From Pararhizobium antarcticum (lineage in GTDB: Bacteria; Pseudomonadota; Alphaproteobacteria; Rhizobiales; Rhizobiaceae): 50,446 nucleotides of DNA. The notes below the pieces were generated by a model that was not told the origin of the DNA, searched no databases, and saw only the letters and a list, made by a program, of their open reading frames with translations. A program made the position numbers and the translations under genes. The stretch is from contig NZ_LSRP01000094.1 of assembly GCF_001885585.1 (NCBI RefSeq), positions 1 to 50,446 on the forward strand, read 5' to 3'. This document shows positions 9,292 through 18,191 of this stretch, in pieces. Positions within the stretch are counted from its first letter, which is position 1. Every line of letters starts with the position of its first letter.

Positions 9292-9990
9292 ATGACGAAT
9301 GAGATGCACACATTCGACAATGGATCGGCCCTTGCACAGGGGCTTGCCGGAGCGGTCAGCACCGCGCTCAGCGCCGCCATCGCCAAGCGTGGGACGGCCA
9401 GCCTTGCCGTCTCCGGCGGATCCACGCCAAAAGCCTTCTTCAAGGCGCTGTCGCAGTCGGCCATTGCGTGGAACAAGGTGTCGGTGACCCTTGTCGACGA
9501 ACGTTTCGTCGCCCCCGACAGCGATCGCTCGAACGAGCGGCTCGTGAAAGACAATCTTTTGATCGATGCTGCCGCGTCGGCCCTGTTCGAGCCGCTGTAT
9601 TATCCGACGCCAACGGCCGAGAACGCCGCGGCGACCGCGACGAAACAGACGGCGGCGATCTGTTCGCCCTTCGATGTCGTCATTCTCGGCATGGGGACCG
9701 ATGGCCACACCGCCTCGTTCTTTCCGGGCGGCTCACGGCTGGCGGAAGCGCTTGACGTCGGCACGCCACGGGGCGTGATGACGATGGAAGCGGATGGCGC
9801 CGGCGAACCGCGGCTGACCTTTACGTTTTCAAGCCTTCAGGATGCCGGAATGCTCGTGCTTCATATCGAGGGCAACGGAAAGAAGGATGTGCTTGCCAGG
9901 GCGCAGGCGGATGGCGAGGAGGCAGAAATGCCGATCCGGGCCGTGTTGCGCCGGGCAAAATCACCGCTGCAGATTTACTGGGCTCCCTGA
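9292..9990 (+). CDS. pgl: 6-Phosphogluconolactonase
   Basis: Hydrolyses 6-phosphogluconolactone to 6-phosphogluconate. The 232-residue protein belongs to the glucosamine-6-phosphate isomerase/SugB-like fold: SGGSTPKAFF at 41-50, VTLVDERFV at 65-73 with following SDRSNERL, and GMGTDGHTASFFPG near 123-136, the usual phosphate- and lactone-site motifs. I place the start at the ATG ten bases after the zwf stop, preceded by GAGGGCGG, rather than at a GTG-type codon inside zwf. The operon continues to edd after an 81-nt spacer that contains paired hairpin arms. Confidence 0.96.
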   Translation: MTNEMHTFDNGSALAQGLAGAVSTALSAAIAKRGTASLAVSGGSTPKAFFKALSQSAIAWNKVSVTLVDERFVAPDSDRSNERLVKDNLLIDAAASALFEPLYYPTPTAENAAATATKQTAAICSPFDVVILGMGTDGHTASFFPGGSRLAEALDVGTPRGVMTMEADGAGEPRLTFTFSSLQDAGMLVLHIEGNGKKDVLARAQADGEEAEMPIRAVLRRAKSPLQIYWAP

Positions 9991-10056
9991 TCGGAGCCAG
10001 GGCGACAAGCCCGACCGCACCGAAGACGAACTTGACAGAGGAGCCTTGAGGGCTCC
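9981..10056 (+). promoter_or_regulatory. Paired complementary hairpin arms in the pgl-edd spacer
   Basis: Four six-base arms lie in order: GGCTCC 9981-9986, GGAGCC 9993-9998, GGAGCC 10040-10045, GGCTCC 10051-10056. The first pair forms a hairpin over the pgl stop codon and the second a hairpin 15 nt before edd. Since both hairpins use the same arm sequence, the arms could also pair crosswise (1 with 3, 2 with 4). This could modulate edd translation or mRNA processing; no T run marks either as a terminator. Confidence 0.4.
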
Positions 10057-10071
10057 GGAACAGGATGTCCC

Positions 10072-11892
10072 ATGTCCGCTGATTCCCGCATTGCCGCCAT
10101 CACCGCCCGCATCGTCGAGCGCTCGAAGCCCTACCGCGAACCTTATCTGGCCCGCGTCCGTGCTGCCGCCTCCAAGAACGTTACCCGTTCCGTGCTCGGT
10201 TGCGGCAATCTTGCCCATGGCTTTGCCGTCTGTTCCCCCGCCGAGAAGGTCGCCCTTGCCGGCGATCAGGTGCCGAACCTCGGCATCATCACCTCCTATA
10301 ATGACATGCTCTCCGCCCACCAGCCGTTCGAGACCTATCCGGCACTGATCCGCCAGGCAGCCCACGAAGCCGGCGGCGTGGCGCAGGTGGCTGGCGGTGT
10401 GCCGGCCATGTGCGACGGCGTCACGCAAGGGCAACCGGGCATGGAACTGTCGCTGTTTTCGCGCGACCTGATCGCCATGTCGGCCGGCGTCGGCCTGTCG
10501 CACAACATGTTCGACACAACCGTCTATCTGGGCGTCTGCGACAAGATCGTGCCCGGGCTGATGATCGCCGCCATGACCTTCGGCCATCTGCCTGCGGTGT
10601 TCATCCCGGCCGGCCCGATGACCACCGGCCTGCCGAATGATGAAAAAGCGCGGGTCCGCCAGCTCTTTGCCGAAGGCAAGATCGGCCGCGACGAATTGCT
10701 CGAAGCGGAATCGAAGTCCTATCACGGCCCGGGCACCTGCACCTTCTACGGCACGGCCAATTCCAACCAGATGCTGATGGAGATCATGGGCTTTCACCTG
10801 CCCGGCGCCTCCTTCATCAATCCCGGCACCCCCCTGCGCGATGCCCTGACCAGGGAAGCCACCAAACGCGCGCTTGCGATTACCGCACTCGGCAACGAAT
10901 TCACGCCGGCCGGCGAGATGATCGACGAACGCTCGATCGTCAACGGCGTTGTCGGCCTGCATGCAACGGGCGGCTCGACCAACCACACCATGCACCTCGT
11001 CGCCATGGCCCGCTCGGCCGGGATCGCGCTGACCTGGCAGGATATTTCGGAATTGTCCGATACCATCCCGCTTCTGGCCCGCGTCTACCCGAACGGCCTT
11101 GCCGACGTGAACCATTTCCACGCTGCCGGCGGCATGGGCTACCTGATCAGCCAGCTTCTGAAACACGGCCTGCTGCACGACGATGTGCGCACCGTCTTCG
11201 GCCAGGGCCTGTCGTCCTATGCGATCGACGTGAAGCTTGGCGAAAACGGTACGGTCGCGCGCGAACCGGCACCCGTCCACAGCCATGATCCCAAGGTCCT
11301 GTCGACCGTCGAGCACCCCTTTCAGCAATCCGGCGGATTGAAGATGCTGACCGGCAATCTCGGCAAGGCAGTCATCAAGATTTCGGCCGTCAAGCCGGAG
11401 CGTCACGTCATCGAGGCACCGGCCAAGATCTTCCACGACCAGACGGAAATGCAGACAGCCTTCAAGGACGGCAAGCTGGAAGGTGATTTCATCGCCGTCG
11501 TGCGCTTCCAGGGGCCGAAGGCCAATGGCATGCCGGAGCTGCACAAGCTGACGACGGTTCTGGGCATTCTGCAGGACCGCGGCCAGAAGGTCGCCCTGAT
11601 CACCGATGGCCGCATGTCCGGCGCATCCGGCAAAGTCCCGTCGGCCATCCACATGACACCCGAAGCCATGGAAGGCGGACCGATCGCCAGGATTCGTGAA
11701 GGCGACATGATCCGCCTCGACGCGACGAGCGGCACGATCCAGGTGATCATCGATGCGGCGGAATTTGCCGCCCGTGCGCCCGCTGAAGCCGATCTCTCGG
11801 CGAACGAATTCGGCATGGGCCGCGAACTCTTCGCCCCCTTCCGCGCCGCCGTCGGCACGGCAGACCAGGGCGCCAGCGTGTTTTTTCATTGA
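10072..11892 (+). CDS. edd: Phosphogluconate dehydratase
   Basis: Dehydrates 6-phosphogluconate to 2-keto-3-deoxy-6-phosphogluconate, the defining Entner-Doudoroff step. It is a cytosolic Fe-S enzyme of the IlvD/Edd family; 606 residues is normal for Edd. Cluster-type cysteines are seen in [15 protein letters not shown] and [16 protein letters not shown], and the early CGNLAHGFA and late [16 protein letters not shown] segments are characteristic. It completes the zwf-pgl-edd operon; the aldolase gene (eda) is not in this window. The start ATG reads [10 protein letters not shown], with GGA-containing sequence upstream. Confidence 0.97.
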   Translation: MSADSRIAAITARIVERSKPYREPYLARVRAAASKNVTRSVLGCGNLAHGFAVCSPAEKVALAGDQVPNLGIITSYNDMLSAHQPFETYPALIRQAAHEAGGVAQVAGGVPAMCDGVTQGQPGMELSLFSRDLIAMSAGVGLSHNMFDTTVYLGVCDKIVPGLMIAAMTFGHLPAVFIPAGPMTTGLPNDEKARVRQLFAEGKIGRDELLEAESKSYHGPGTCTFYGTANSNQMLMEIMGFHLPGASFINPGTPLRDALTREATKRALAITALGNEFTPAGEMIDERSIVNGVVGLHATGGSTNHTMHLVAMARSAGIALTWQDISELSDTIPLLARVYPNGLADVNHFHAAGGMGYLISQLLKHGLLHDDVRTVFGQGLSSYAIDVKLGENGTVAREPAPVHSHDPKVLSTVEHPFQQSGGLKMLTGNLGKAVIKISAVKPERHVIEAPAKIFHDQTEMQTAFKDGKLEGDFIAVVRFQGPKANGMPELHKLTTVLGILQDRGQKVALITDGRMSGASGKVPSAIHMTPEAMEGGPIARIREGDMIRLDATSGTIQVIIDAAEFAARAPAEADLSANEFGMGRELFAPFRAAVGTADQGASVFFH

Positions 11893-11950
11893 CGAGTGAT
11901 CGATGGCTTTTCCGCACCCTCGCTTCCGGACTTCGATCCGGGAGTGCTGT

Positions 11951-12316
11951 TTAACGCAATGGTCCCGGCGGCATGTCGTCGCGACCGTCGTAACGCGCCA
12001 CTTCCAGCGAGAAAACATCGATATTATCGATGCACCGAGCATTCAGCGAGACGCGATTGTTCGAATATCCGCTTCGCATGATAGCGACGCTACATGTCGG
12101 GCAGAAATGATGACCTTCGCTCACGGCACGCCAGACATAGGTCGATAACACGCGTTTTTCATCAACAAGCCGTACCTGGTGCTCTGCGACTTTCCAATGC
12201 AGGAAGCCGGAACGACGGCAGGTCGAACAGTTGCATTCGACAAGATCCGCGAGATCCGCGTCAACCTCCAGGCGGATATTTCCACAATGACATGAAAGGC
12301 GATAGGGACGCTGCAT
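11951..12316 (-). CDS. GFA-family (glutathione-dependent formaldehyde-activating-like) zinc protein
   Basis: Protein of 121 residues with the full set of zinc cysteines of the Gfa/CENP-V fold: C9-x-C11, C28-x-C30-x2-C33 and C72-x2-C75. Members are named after the Paracoccus glutathione-dependent formaldehyde-activating enzyme, but most single-domain relatives have unknown substrates. Nothing in the neighbourhood (edd in front, a PilZ-like protein behind) points to formaldehyde metabolism. It is convergent with edd, the two stops being 58 nt apart. The ATG start MQRPYRLSCHCG places the first zinc motif at the very N-terminus, as is usual. Confidence 0.88.
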   Translation of the reverse strand: MQRPYRLSCHCGNIRLEVDADLADLVECNCSTCRRSGFLHWKVAEHQVRLVDEKRVLSTYVWRAVSEGHHFCPTCSVAIMRSGYSNNRVSLNARCIDNIDVFSLEVARYDGRDDMPPGPLR

Positions 12317-12412
12317 CGAGGCTCATGTCCGTTGGCTGGCGCGCCAATCAAACCGTCAACTGAAACAGCAGTCAACCCGTCCATTCGTGGCGATTAGAAA
12401 CATTTGGCCCTC

Positions 12413-12823
12413 TCACCCGTATATATCCAGCGTCAGGTTGCGATGTTTGGGATGGGTGCTGTAGACGAAGATGCGTTTCATATCGCGTTCAGTCATCAGG
12501 CGCAGGAAGCGGGCCTCGACGACATTGTTGATGTGGACGCGCTTGACGACGCAGCCGATCATGCCGATGCGGGCGCTTGGGACGTCGAGGTAGAAATTTG
12601 GCGGCAGCCGGAATTGGGTGGCGATACCCAGCACGACGCTGCTTCTGGAAATCTGCAGGATTTCGCAGCGCCGCGAACTGAGGTTGGTCATGCCTTTTTC
12701 GGTGTATTCTATGCGGGCATCGTTGCGCGTCTCCTCCATCGGGAAACTGACTTCCCGATCATACATGAAGGATTCTTCCCGGCTGAGATATGTCGGCTTT
12801 TCGCCCGCAATCTGGCTCGCCAT
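12413..12823 (-). CDS. PilZ-like domain protein, degenerate
   Basis: A 136-residue single-domain protein. Its C-terminal part shows the beta-barrel pattern of PilZ domains: RRCEILQIS at about 50-58, alternating hydrophobic strands, CVVKRVHINNVVEARFL near 90-106, then a short tail. The c-di-GMP-contact residues are weak: the usual RxxxR and D/N-x-S-x-x-G are reduced to an RR pair and QISRSS. It may therefore not bind the nucleotide. The frame opens at a GTG (12835), but the ATG four codons later has AGAGG at proper distance and is preferred. It is monocistronic. The family call is moderate. Confidence 0.65.
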   Translation of the reverse strand: MASQIAGEKPTYLSREESFMYDREVSFPMEETRNDARIEYTEKGMTNLSSRRCEILQISRSSVVLGIATQFRLPPNFYLDVPSARIGMIGCVVKRVHINNVVEARFLRLMTERDMKRIFVYSTHPKHRNLTLDIYG

Positions 12824-12906
12824 CGCTCTGCGCACCTCTTCTTCAACGTTTCCGGCACGCTAGCAGGAGAGCCTTAAAGGACGGTGTCGCAAATGGCGTT
12901 CACCGC

Positions 12907-12947
12907 AAAAAAAATCGCCGGGTCGCTTTTCAGCGAAAACACCGGCG
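12907..12947 (-). terminator. Rho-independent terminator of the agl operon
   Basis: Nested stem: CGCCGG (12916-12921) with CCGGCG (12942-12947), and inside it TCGCT (12923-12927) with AGCGA (12932-12936). On the minus strand this is followed by eight T (plus-strand A run 12907-12914). It lies about 20 nt beyond the stop of the ATPase gene, the last gene of the operon. Confidence 0.88.
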
Positions 12948-12966
12948 GTCTTCAGGTTGTGACTGT

Positions 12967-14055
12967 TCAGGCGCGGTAGCTCTGGCCTTCGGCGTTGAAC
13001 ATGTGCAGCTTGGTCTTGTCGCCGGTAAAGCGCACTTGCTGTCCACGTTTGATATCGAGAATTCCGGGCAGTTTGGCGATGATCGGCTGGCCGTCGACCA
13101 GTCCCTCGATATAGAGCAAGGTCACCTCGCCCAGCGCCTCGACGATGGCGACCGTTCCCTCGAAGAGAAAATTGTCGTCGGTGGCGATCTGCAGGTCTTC
13201 CGGGCGGATGCCGAAGCTCGCCGTCTTGCCATTGTCGGAAGCGGGCGTTGCAATATCCAGCGTCACGGACTTGCCACCCGTCAGGGTAACCGTCGTCTGC
13301 GGGCCGGCGGCCGTGATCTTGGCCGGGATGACATTCATCGCCGGCGAGCCGATGAACTGCGCGACGAACAGGTTTGCGGGACGCTCGTAGAGTTCGAGCG
13401 GCGGGCCGACCTGCTCGATATGGCCGCCGGACAGAACCACGATGCGGTCCGCCAGCGTCATCGCCTCGACCTGGTCATGGGTGACGTAGATCATCGTCGT
13501 ATCCGGCATGGATTCGCCGAGCCTCGCGATCTCGATGCGGGTCGCGACGCGCAGCGCGGCATCGAGGTTCGACAGGGGTTCATCGAACAGGAAGACCTTC
13601 GGATCGCGGCAGATGGCACGGCCGATGGCAACGCGCTGGCGCTGACCGCCGGAGAGCGCTTTCGGCAGTCGGTCGAGATATTGGGTCAGTTGCAGGATAT
13701 CGGCGGCGGCGCGAACGCGGCGGTCGATTTCTTCCTTGCCTTCCTTTGCGATGCGCATGCCGAAGGCCATGTTGTCGTAAACGGTCATATGCGGATAGAG
13801 CGCATAGGACTGGAAGACCATGGCGATGCCGCGCTGCGAGGGCGGCACATCGTTGACGAGCCGATCGGCGATATACATCTCGCCGCCGGTGATTTCCTCC
13901 AGGCCGGCAATCATGCGCAGCAGCGTTGACTTTCCGCAGCCGGAGGGACCGACGAACACGATAAACTCGCCCTGCTTGATATCAAGGTCGATGCCATGAA
14001 TGACATCCACCGCGCCATAGGACTTGCGGATATTCTTCAGTTGCAGGCCTGCCAT
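12967..14055 (-). CDS. aglK: Alpha-glucoside ABC transporter, ATP-binding protein
   Basis: MalK/UgpC-type ATPase of 362 residues that would power uptake through the two adjacent permeases. Walker A GPSGCGKST is at 36-44, signature LSGGQRQ at 134-140, Walker B VFLFDEP at 154-160, and the switch histidine is H193 in YVTHDQVEA. The C-terminal third is the TOBE/regulatory domain. The start is the ATG with an upstream GGGGAGGATG site rather than an in-frame one 18 nt earlier. It is last in the aglE-F-G-A-K order known from Sinorhizobium; the specific symbol rests on that gene order and the linked glucosidase. Confidence 0.92.
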   Translation of the reverse strand: MAGLQLKNIRKSYGAVDVIHGIDLDIKQGEFIVFVGPSGCGKSTLLRMIAGLEEITGGEMYIADRLVNDVPPSQRGIAMVFQSYALYPHMTVYDNMAFGMRIAKEGKEEIDRRVRAAADILQLTQYLDRLPKALSGGQRQRVAIGRAICRDPKVFLFDEPLSNLDAALRVATRIEIARLGESMPDTTMIYVTHDQVEAMTLADRIVVLSGGHIEQVGPPLELYERPANLFVAQFIGSPAMNVIPAKITAAGPQTTVTLTGGKSVTLDIATPASDNGKTASFGIRPEDLQIATDDNFLFEGTVAIVEALGEVTLLYIEGLVDGQPIIAKLPGILDIKRGQQVRFTGDKTKLHMFNAEGQSYRA

Positions 14056-14120
14056 GTCATCCTCCCCATTCATTCCGTTGTTCTTCGTCCGTCACCCGCC
14101 ATGCGGCCGGTCCGGCACCT

Positions 14121-15773
14121 TTATGTCAGTCGGGCGAAAAATCCGCTCCACGCCGGCAGCGTGATGGTCTCGCCGTTCAGCGCAGACTGAAAACCATGGC
14201 CATCCAAGGTCTCCATCTGCTCCGGCGGCCGCGTGGTCGTCACGGTATCCTGGCTCATATTGTAGAGGCAGAAGACCTGTTCGTTTCCATGACTGCGCAC
14301 GAAGCCGAGCAGCGGCGCCTCATAGGCCCTGAACGCGATCTCGCCCTTGGCAAAGGCCGCATGCTCGCGGCGGAAGGCCAGAAAGCGGCGGTAATGATGC
14401 AGGACCGAGGCACTGTCGGCCTCCTGTACGGAAACCGCCCGCGGCAGATGCGCAGGTGCCACCGGCAACCAGGTTCTTCCCTCGCCGAAGCCGCCATTGA
14501 CGGCCTTGTCGTCCCAGACCATCGGCGTGCGACAACCGTCGCGGCCCTTGAAATCAGGCCAGAACTGAATGCCATAGGGGTCCTGGAGATCCTCGAAAGC
14601 GACATCGGCTTCCGTCAGTCCCAGTTCCTCGCCCTGATAGATGCAGACCGAACCGCGCAGCGTCATCAGCAGGCTGGCGAGAAATTTTGCATAGGCATCG
14701 AGATCGGTGATCCCCTGCCCCCAGCGGCTGACATGGCGAACGACATCGTGGTTGGAAAAAGCCCAGCAGGCCCAGCCTTCCGGTGCGGCACGCTCGAAAT
14801 CGTGCTGGACTTCGGCGACACGGGCCGGCGTCAGCGGATCGGGCGCCAGGAATTCGAAGGCGTAGCACATGTGCATCTTGTCGCCGCCGGAGGTGTATTG
14901 CCCGGCGATCTCAAGACCGATCTGGCTGTCGCCAACCTCGCCGACGGCTGCGATCGCCGGAAACTCGTTCATCACCGCGCGGAACCGCTTGAGGAATTCG
15001 AGGTTTTCCGGGCGGTTCTTGTCGTAGAGATGCTCCTGGTAGTTATAGGGGTTTACGGCCGGTGCCGTATTGGCATTGCGCCGCTCGGGGGCCAGCGCCG
15101 GATTGTCGCGCAGGTCCTTGTCGTGGAAATAGAAGTTGATCGTATCCAGCCGGAAACCGTCGACGCCGCGCTCGAGCCAGAAGCGCTCCACCGACAGCAG
15201 CGCCTCCTGAACCTCGGTATTGTGCAGGTTCAGGTCCGGCTGCGAGGTCAGGAAATTGTGCATGTAATATTGCAGCCGGGTCGGGTCCCATTGCCAGGCC
15301 GAACCGCCGAAGATCGACATCCAGTTGTTGGGTGGCGTGCCGTCCGGTTTCGAATCGGCCCAGACATACCAGTCGGACTTCGGATTGAAGCGGCTGGACC
15401 GGCTTTCCTTGAACCAGGGATGCTGGTCGGAGGTATGCGAGAGCACCAGGTCGATCATCACGCGGATGCCGAGGCTATGCGCCTGCGCGATCATTGCATC
15501 GAAATCGGCGAGGTCGCCGAACAGTGCGTCGATGCCCTTATAGTCGGAGACGTCGTAGCCGAAGTCCTTCATCGGCGAGGTGAAGAACGGCGAGACCCAG
15601 ATCGCATCGACACCGAGCGAGGCAATGTAAGGCAGGCGTGCGGTGATCCCCTTGAGATCGCCGACGCCGTCGCCATTGGTGTCCTGGTAGGAGCGCGGAT
15701 AGATCTGGTAGATCACCGCCCCCCTCCACCAGTCCCGGTCGGCCTTCAGGATGGAAGCCTCAGTCGCAGTCAT
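14121..15773 (-). CDS. aglA: Alpha-glucosidase, glycoside hydrolase family 13
   Basis: Cytoplasmic hydrolase that would split imported alpha-glucosides such as sucrose, maltose or trehalose; no signal peptide. The 550-residue chain has the GH13 motifs: MIDLVLSHTSD (region I, about 106-116), GFRLD with nucleophile D210, AVGEVGD with acid/base E279, and FSNHDVVRH with D343. The QIYPRSYQDTNGDGVGDLKG opening is typical of oligo-1,6-glucosidase-like enzymes. Two starts are possible: the ATG at 15773 (MTATEAS, matching usual family lengths) or one seven codons earlier at 15794; neither has a strong ribosome site. It lies between the permease and ATPase genes of the operon. Confidence 0.94.
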   Translation of the reverse strand: MTATEASILKADRDWWRGAVIYQIYPRSYQDTNGDGVGDLKGITARLPYIASLGVDAIWVSPFFTSPMKDFGYDVSDYKGIDALFGDLADFDAMIAQAHSLGIRVMIDLVLSHTSDQHPWFKESRSSRFNPKSDWYVWADSKPDGTPPNNWMSIFGGSAWQWDPTRLQYYMHNFLTSQPDLNLHNTEVQEALLSVERFWLERGVDGFRLDTINFYFHDKDLRDNPALAPERRNANTAPAVNPYNYQEHLYDKNRPENLEFLKRFRAVMNEFPAIAAVGEVGDSQIGLEIAGQYTSGGDKMHMCYAFEFLAPDPLTPARVAEVQHDFERAAPEGWACWAFSNHDVVRHVSRWGQGITDLDAYAKFLASLLMTLRGSVCIYQGEELGLTEADVAFEDLQDPYGIQFWPDFKGRDGCRTPMVWDDKAVNGGFGEGRTWLPVAPAHLPRAVSVQEADSASVLHHYRRFLAFRREHAAFAKGEIAFRAYEAPLLGFVRSHGNEQVFCLYNMSQDTVTTTRPPEQMETLDGHGFQSALNGETITLPAWSGFFARLT

Positions 15774-15822
15774 TGAAGTGTCCCGTATGTTCATTTCAAA
15801 AGCACTCTGGAGTTGCCCCGTC

Positions 15823-16962
15823 CTACTTCACCGAGCCGGCCAGGAGGCCACGGACGAGGAAGCGCTGGAGGCTGAAGAAGACGATCAGCGGCACGATGAT
15901 CGTGACGAAGGCGGATGCGGTGAGGATTTCCCAATTGCCACCGCGCGAGCCGAGCAGGTTGACGAGACGCCCGGTCAGGACCAGTTCCTCATTGCCGGCG
16001 CCCAGGAAGACCATGGCGACAAGCAGGTCGTTCCAGGTCCACAGGAACTGGAAGATGGCAAACGAGGCGAGCGCCGGGAAGGACAGCGGCAGGATGATCT
16101 TGACGAAGATGTCGAAATCGCTGGCGCCATCGACGCGGGCCGATTCCATGATTTCGCGAGGAAGCCCGACCATGTAGTTGCGCAAAAGATAGATCGCCAG
16201 CGGCAGGCCGAAACCCATATGCGCCAGCCAGATGCCGACATAGGTCTTGGCCGGCACGCCGAGGAACATGCCGACGCCATTGTAGAGCTTGAGCAGCGGG
16301 ATCAGCGACATCTGCAGCGGCACGACGAGAAGACCGACGACCACCGCCACCAGGATGGCGCGGCCGGGAAATTTCATCCAGGCGAGCGCATAGGCGGCAA
16401 AGGCCGCGACGAGGATCGGGATGATCGTCGAGGGAATAGCGACCGTCAGCGAATTGATGAAGGACGCGCCGATGCCGGCAGCGGCAAAGACTTCACGATA
16501 GTTGTCGAAGGTGAAACGCGACGGTACGGTCGCCTGATAGAAGATGCGCTGGCCGCGCGTGCCTTCCATCGCCGTGTCGGAGACGATCTCATAGGAACCA
16601 TCGACCTGCACCGTCAGCTTTTCGCCGCCATTGAGATCGGCGGTCTGGCCGGGCTCGAAGTCACCCGGCTTCAGGCTGGACGAACCGAAGGCCGCCACTT
16701 CGCCGGCACCGCCCTCCAGCACATTGCCTGCAATAACGAACTTGCCGTCCTTTTCCACCTGCGTGTCGGGACCGGGCGCACGGAACACAAGGTTCTGGGT
16801 GCTATCCGCAAGCGATGTCCACCAGCCGGAAACAGCGAGCTGGTCCTTGTCGCGCAAGGAGGAGATGAGAAGGCCGGCCGTGGGCAGGGTCCAGAGGATG
16901 ACCAGAAGGGCAACGGACAGGTGGACGACCCAGGTGAGGGGTGAGCGGGACGAAGCAATCAT
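15823..16962 (-). CDS. aglG: Alpha-glucoside ABC transporter permease (MalG type)
   Basis: Inner-membrane permease of 379 residues. The membrane core and the EAA cytoplasmic loop (EIMESARVDGASDFDIFVK, contacts the ATPase) are clear. After the first membrane segment there is an unusually long, probably periplasmic insert of about 100 residues, with repeated acidic and glycine-rich stretches (KDGKFVIAGNVLEGGAGEV), before the FTFDNYREVF segment. Such an insert is a feature of AglG-type MalG proteins compared with the roughly 280-residue norm. The start ATG follows the aglF stop by one base and has GGAGGG upstream, indicating tight coupling. A longer frame into aglF is a shadow. Confidence 0.92.
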   Translation of the reverse strand: MIASSRSPLTWVVHLSVALLVILWTLPTAGLLISSLRDKDQLAVSGWWTSLADSTQNLVFRAPGPDTQVEKDGKFVIAGNVLEGGAGEVAAFGSSSLKPGDFEPGQTADLNGGEKLTVQVDGSYEIVSDTAMEGTRGQRIFYQATVPSRFTFDNYREVFAAAGIGASFINSLTVAIPSTIIPILVAAFAAYALAWMKFPGRAILVAVVVGLLVVPLQMSLIPLLKLYNGVGMFLGVPAKTYVGIWLAHMGFGLPLAIYLLRNYMVGLPREIMESARVDGASDFDIFVKIILPLSFPALASFAIFQFLWTWNDLLVAMVFLGAGNEELVLTGRLVNLLGSRGGNWEILTASAFVTIIVPLIVFFSLQRFLVRGLLAGSVK

Positions 16963-16963
16963 C

Positions 16964-17974
16964 TCAATGGCCCTCCATTTCCTTGTTTGCGTTGCGGATG
17001 TTCCAAACCATGATCGGAACGACCAGAACCATGATGACCAGCGCGATGGCCGCGCCGCGGCCAAAATCGCCGCCGCCGCGGAACATCCAGTCAAACATCA
17101 GATTGGCGAGCACCTGGCTCTGCCACTGGCCGTTGGTCATCGCGAGAACAATGTCGAAGACCTTGAGCACCGTGATGGTGATCGTCGTCCAGACGACAGC
17201 GATCGTGCCCCAGATCTGCGGGATCATGATCTTGAAGAAGATCTGCAGGCCGTTGGCACCATCGATGACGGCAGCCTCGACCGTTTCCTCGGGAATACCG
17301 CGCAGCGCTGCCGACAGGATGACCATGGCAAACCCGGTCTGGATCCAGATCAGGATGACCATCAGGAAAAAATTGTTCCAGAAGGGAAGCGTCACCCAGG
17401 CCTCCGGCGAACCGCCGAAATAGACCACAAGCGCATTCAGGATGCCGATCTGCTCGGTCCCCTCCGGGCGATAGTCATAGATGAACTTCCAGATGACCGA
17501 AGCGCCGACGAAGGAGATCGCCATCGGCATGAAGATCAGCGTTTTTGCGATATTGCCCCACCAGATGCGATCGGTCAGCGCTGCGATGATCAGCCCGAAA
17601 AAGGTGGCCAGCGCCGGAACGACCAGCAGCCACAGGAAATTGTTGAAGATCGATTGGCGGAACTCACCGTCGTTGAACATCCAGATGAAATTCCGGAAAC
17701 CGACGAACTCGATGCCGCTCCTGCCGTGGAAGGAAAGGCGGATGGATTCGATTACGGGATAAACGAGATAAACTGTCAGCGTGATGAGCGCAGGCCCGAG
17801 AAAGAGCCAGGGGCGGATTGCATTGGTCAGGCGCAGATTGCGCGACGCCTGCGGACCGGACAGGCCCTTGGAAGGCAACAACCGGTCAAGAATGAAATTG
17901 GTTCCGAAGAAATAGAGAGCGCAAGCAAGAACGCCCGCGATCATCGTCAGAACGGCAAAAAACAGCTGCTGCAT
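16964..17974 (-). CDS. aglF: Alpha-glucoside ABC transporter permease (MalF type)
   Basis: Inner-membrane permease of 336 residues, partner of AglG. It has an N-terminal hydrophobic segment (MQQLFFAVLTMIAGVLACAL), then further membrane helices, starting again at RPWLFLGPALITLTVYLVYP. The EAA loop EETVEAAVIDGANGLQIFFK binds the ATPase. The start chosen has a strong GGAGGAAGG site; the frame is open 95 codons further upstream, but that part overlaps the spacer after aglE and is not protein-like. It is the second gene of the operon. Confidence 0.93.
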   Translation of the reverse strand: MQQLFFAVLTMIAGVLACALYFFGTNFILDRLLPSKGLSGPQASRNLRLTNAIRPWLFLGPALITLTVYLVYPVIESIRLSFHGRSGIEFVGFRNFIWMFNDGEFRQSIFNNFLWLLVVPALATFFGLIIAALTDRIWWGNIAKTLIFMPMAISFVGASVIWKFIYDYRPEGTEQIGILNALVVYFGGSPEAWVTLPFWNNFFLMVILIWIQTGFAMVILSAALRGIPEETVEAAVIDGANGLQIFFKIMIPQIWGTIAVVWTTITITVLKVFDIVLAMTNGQWQSQVLANLMFDWMFRGGGDFGRGAAIALVIMVLVVPIMVWNIRNANKEMEGH

Positions 17975-18191
17975 GGCACCTTCCTCCCCAGGAATGCGCG
18001 GATTTCCACCGCCCCTTGCGCACATGCCGGATGTTGGATCATCCTTGGAGGCGCGCTCGCCGTGTTTCAAATGCCTGAAAGAAGCCGCGCTCTGGTCAGC
18101 GGCGACAGGCCATGTCCATGTTTTCGTTTGCGCTACCCCCGAGCCCAGGAAGGTCGGGAGTAGCCTTTGCCACCGGATCAGTTCCGGTTTG

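Noticed and set aside
9961-12042. 693-residue minus-strand frame opposite edd
   Set aside because: Antisense shadow of edd, rich in His/Arg/Asp/Gly runs with no domain and no ribosome site.
14196-15776. 526-residue plus-strand frame opposite the alpha-glucosidase gene
   Set aside because: Antisense shadow; the glucosidase has all GH13 motifs on the other strand.
16631-18163. 510-residue plus-strand frame opposite the aglF/aglG permeases
   Set aside because: Antisense shadow across two genes with clear EAA loops and ribosome sites.
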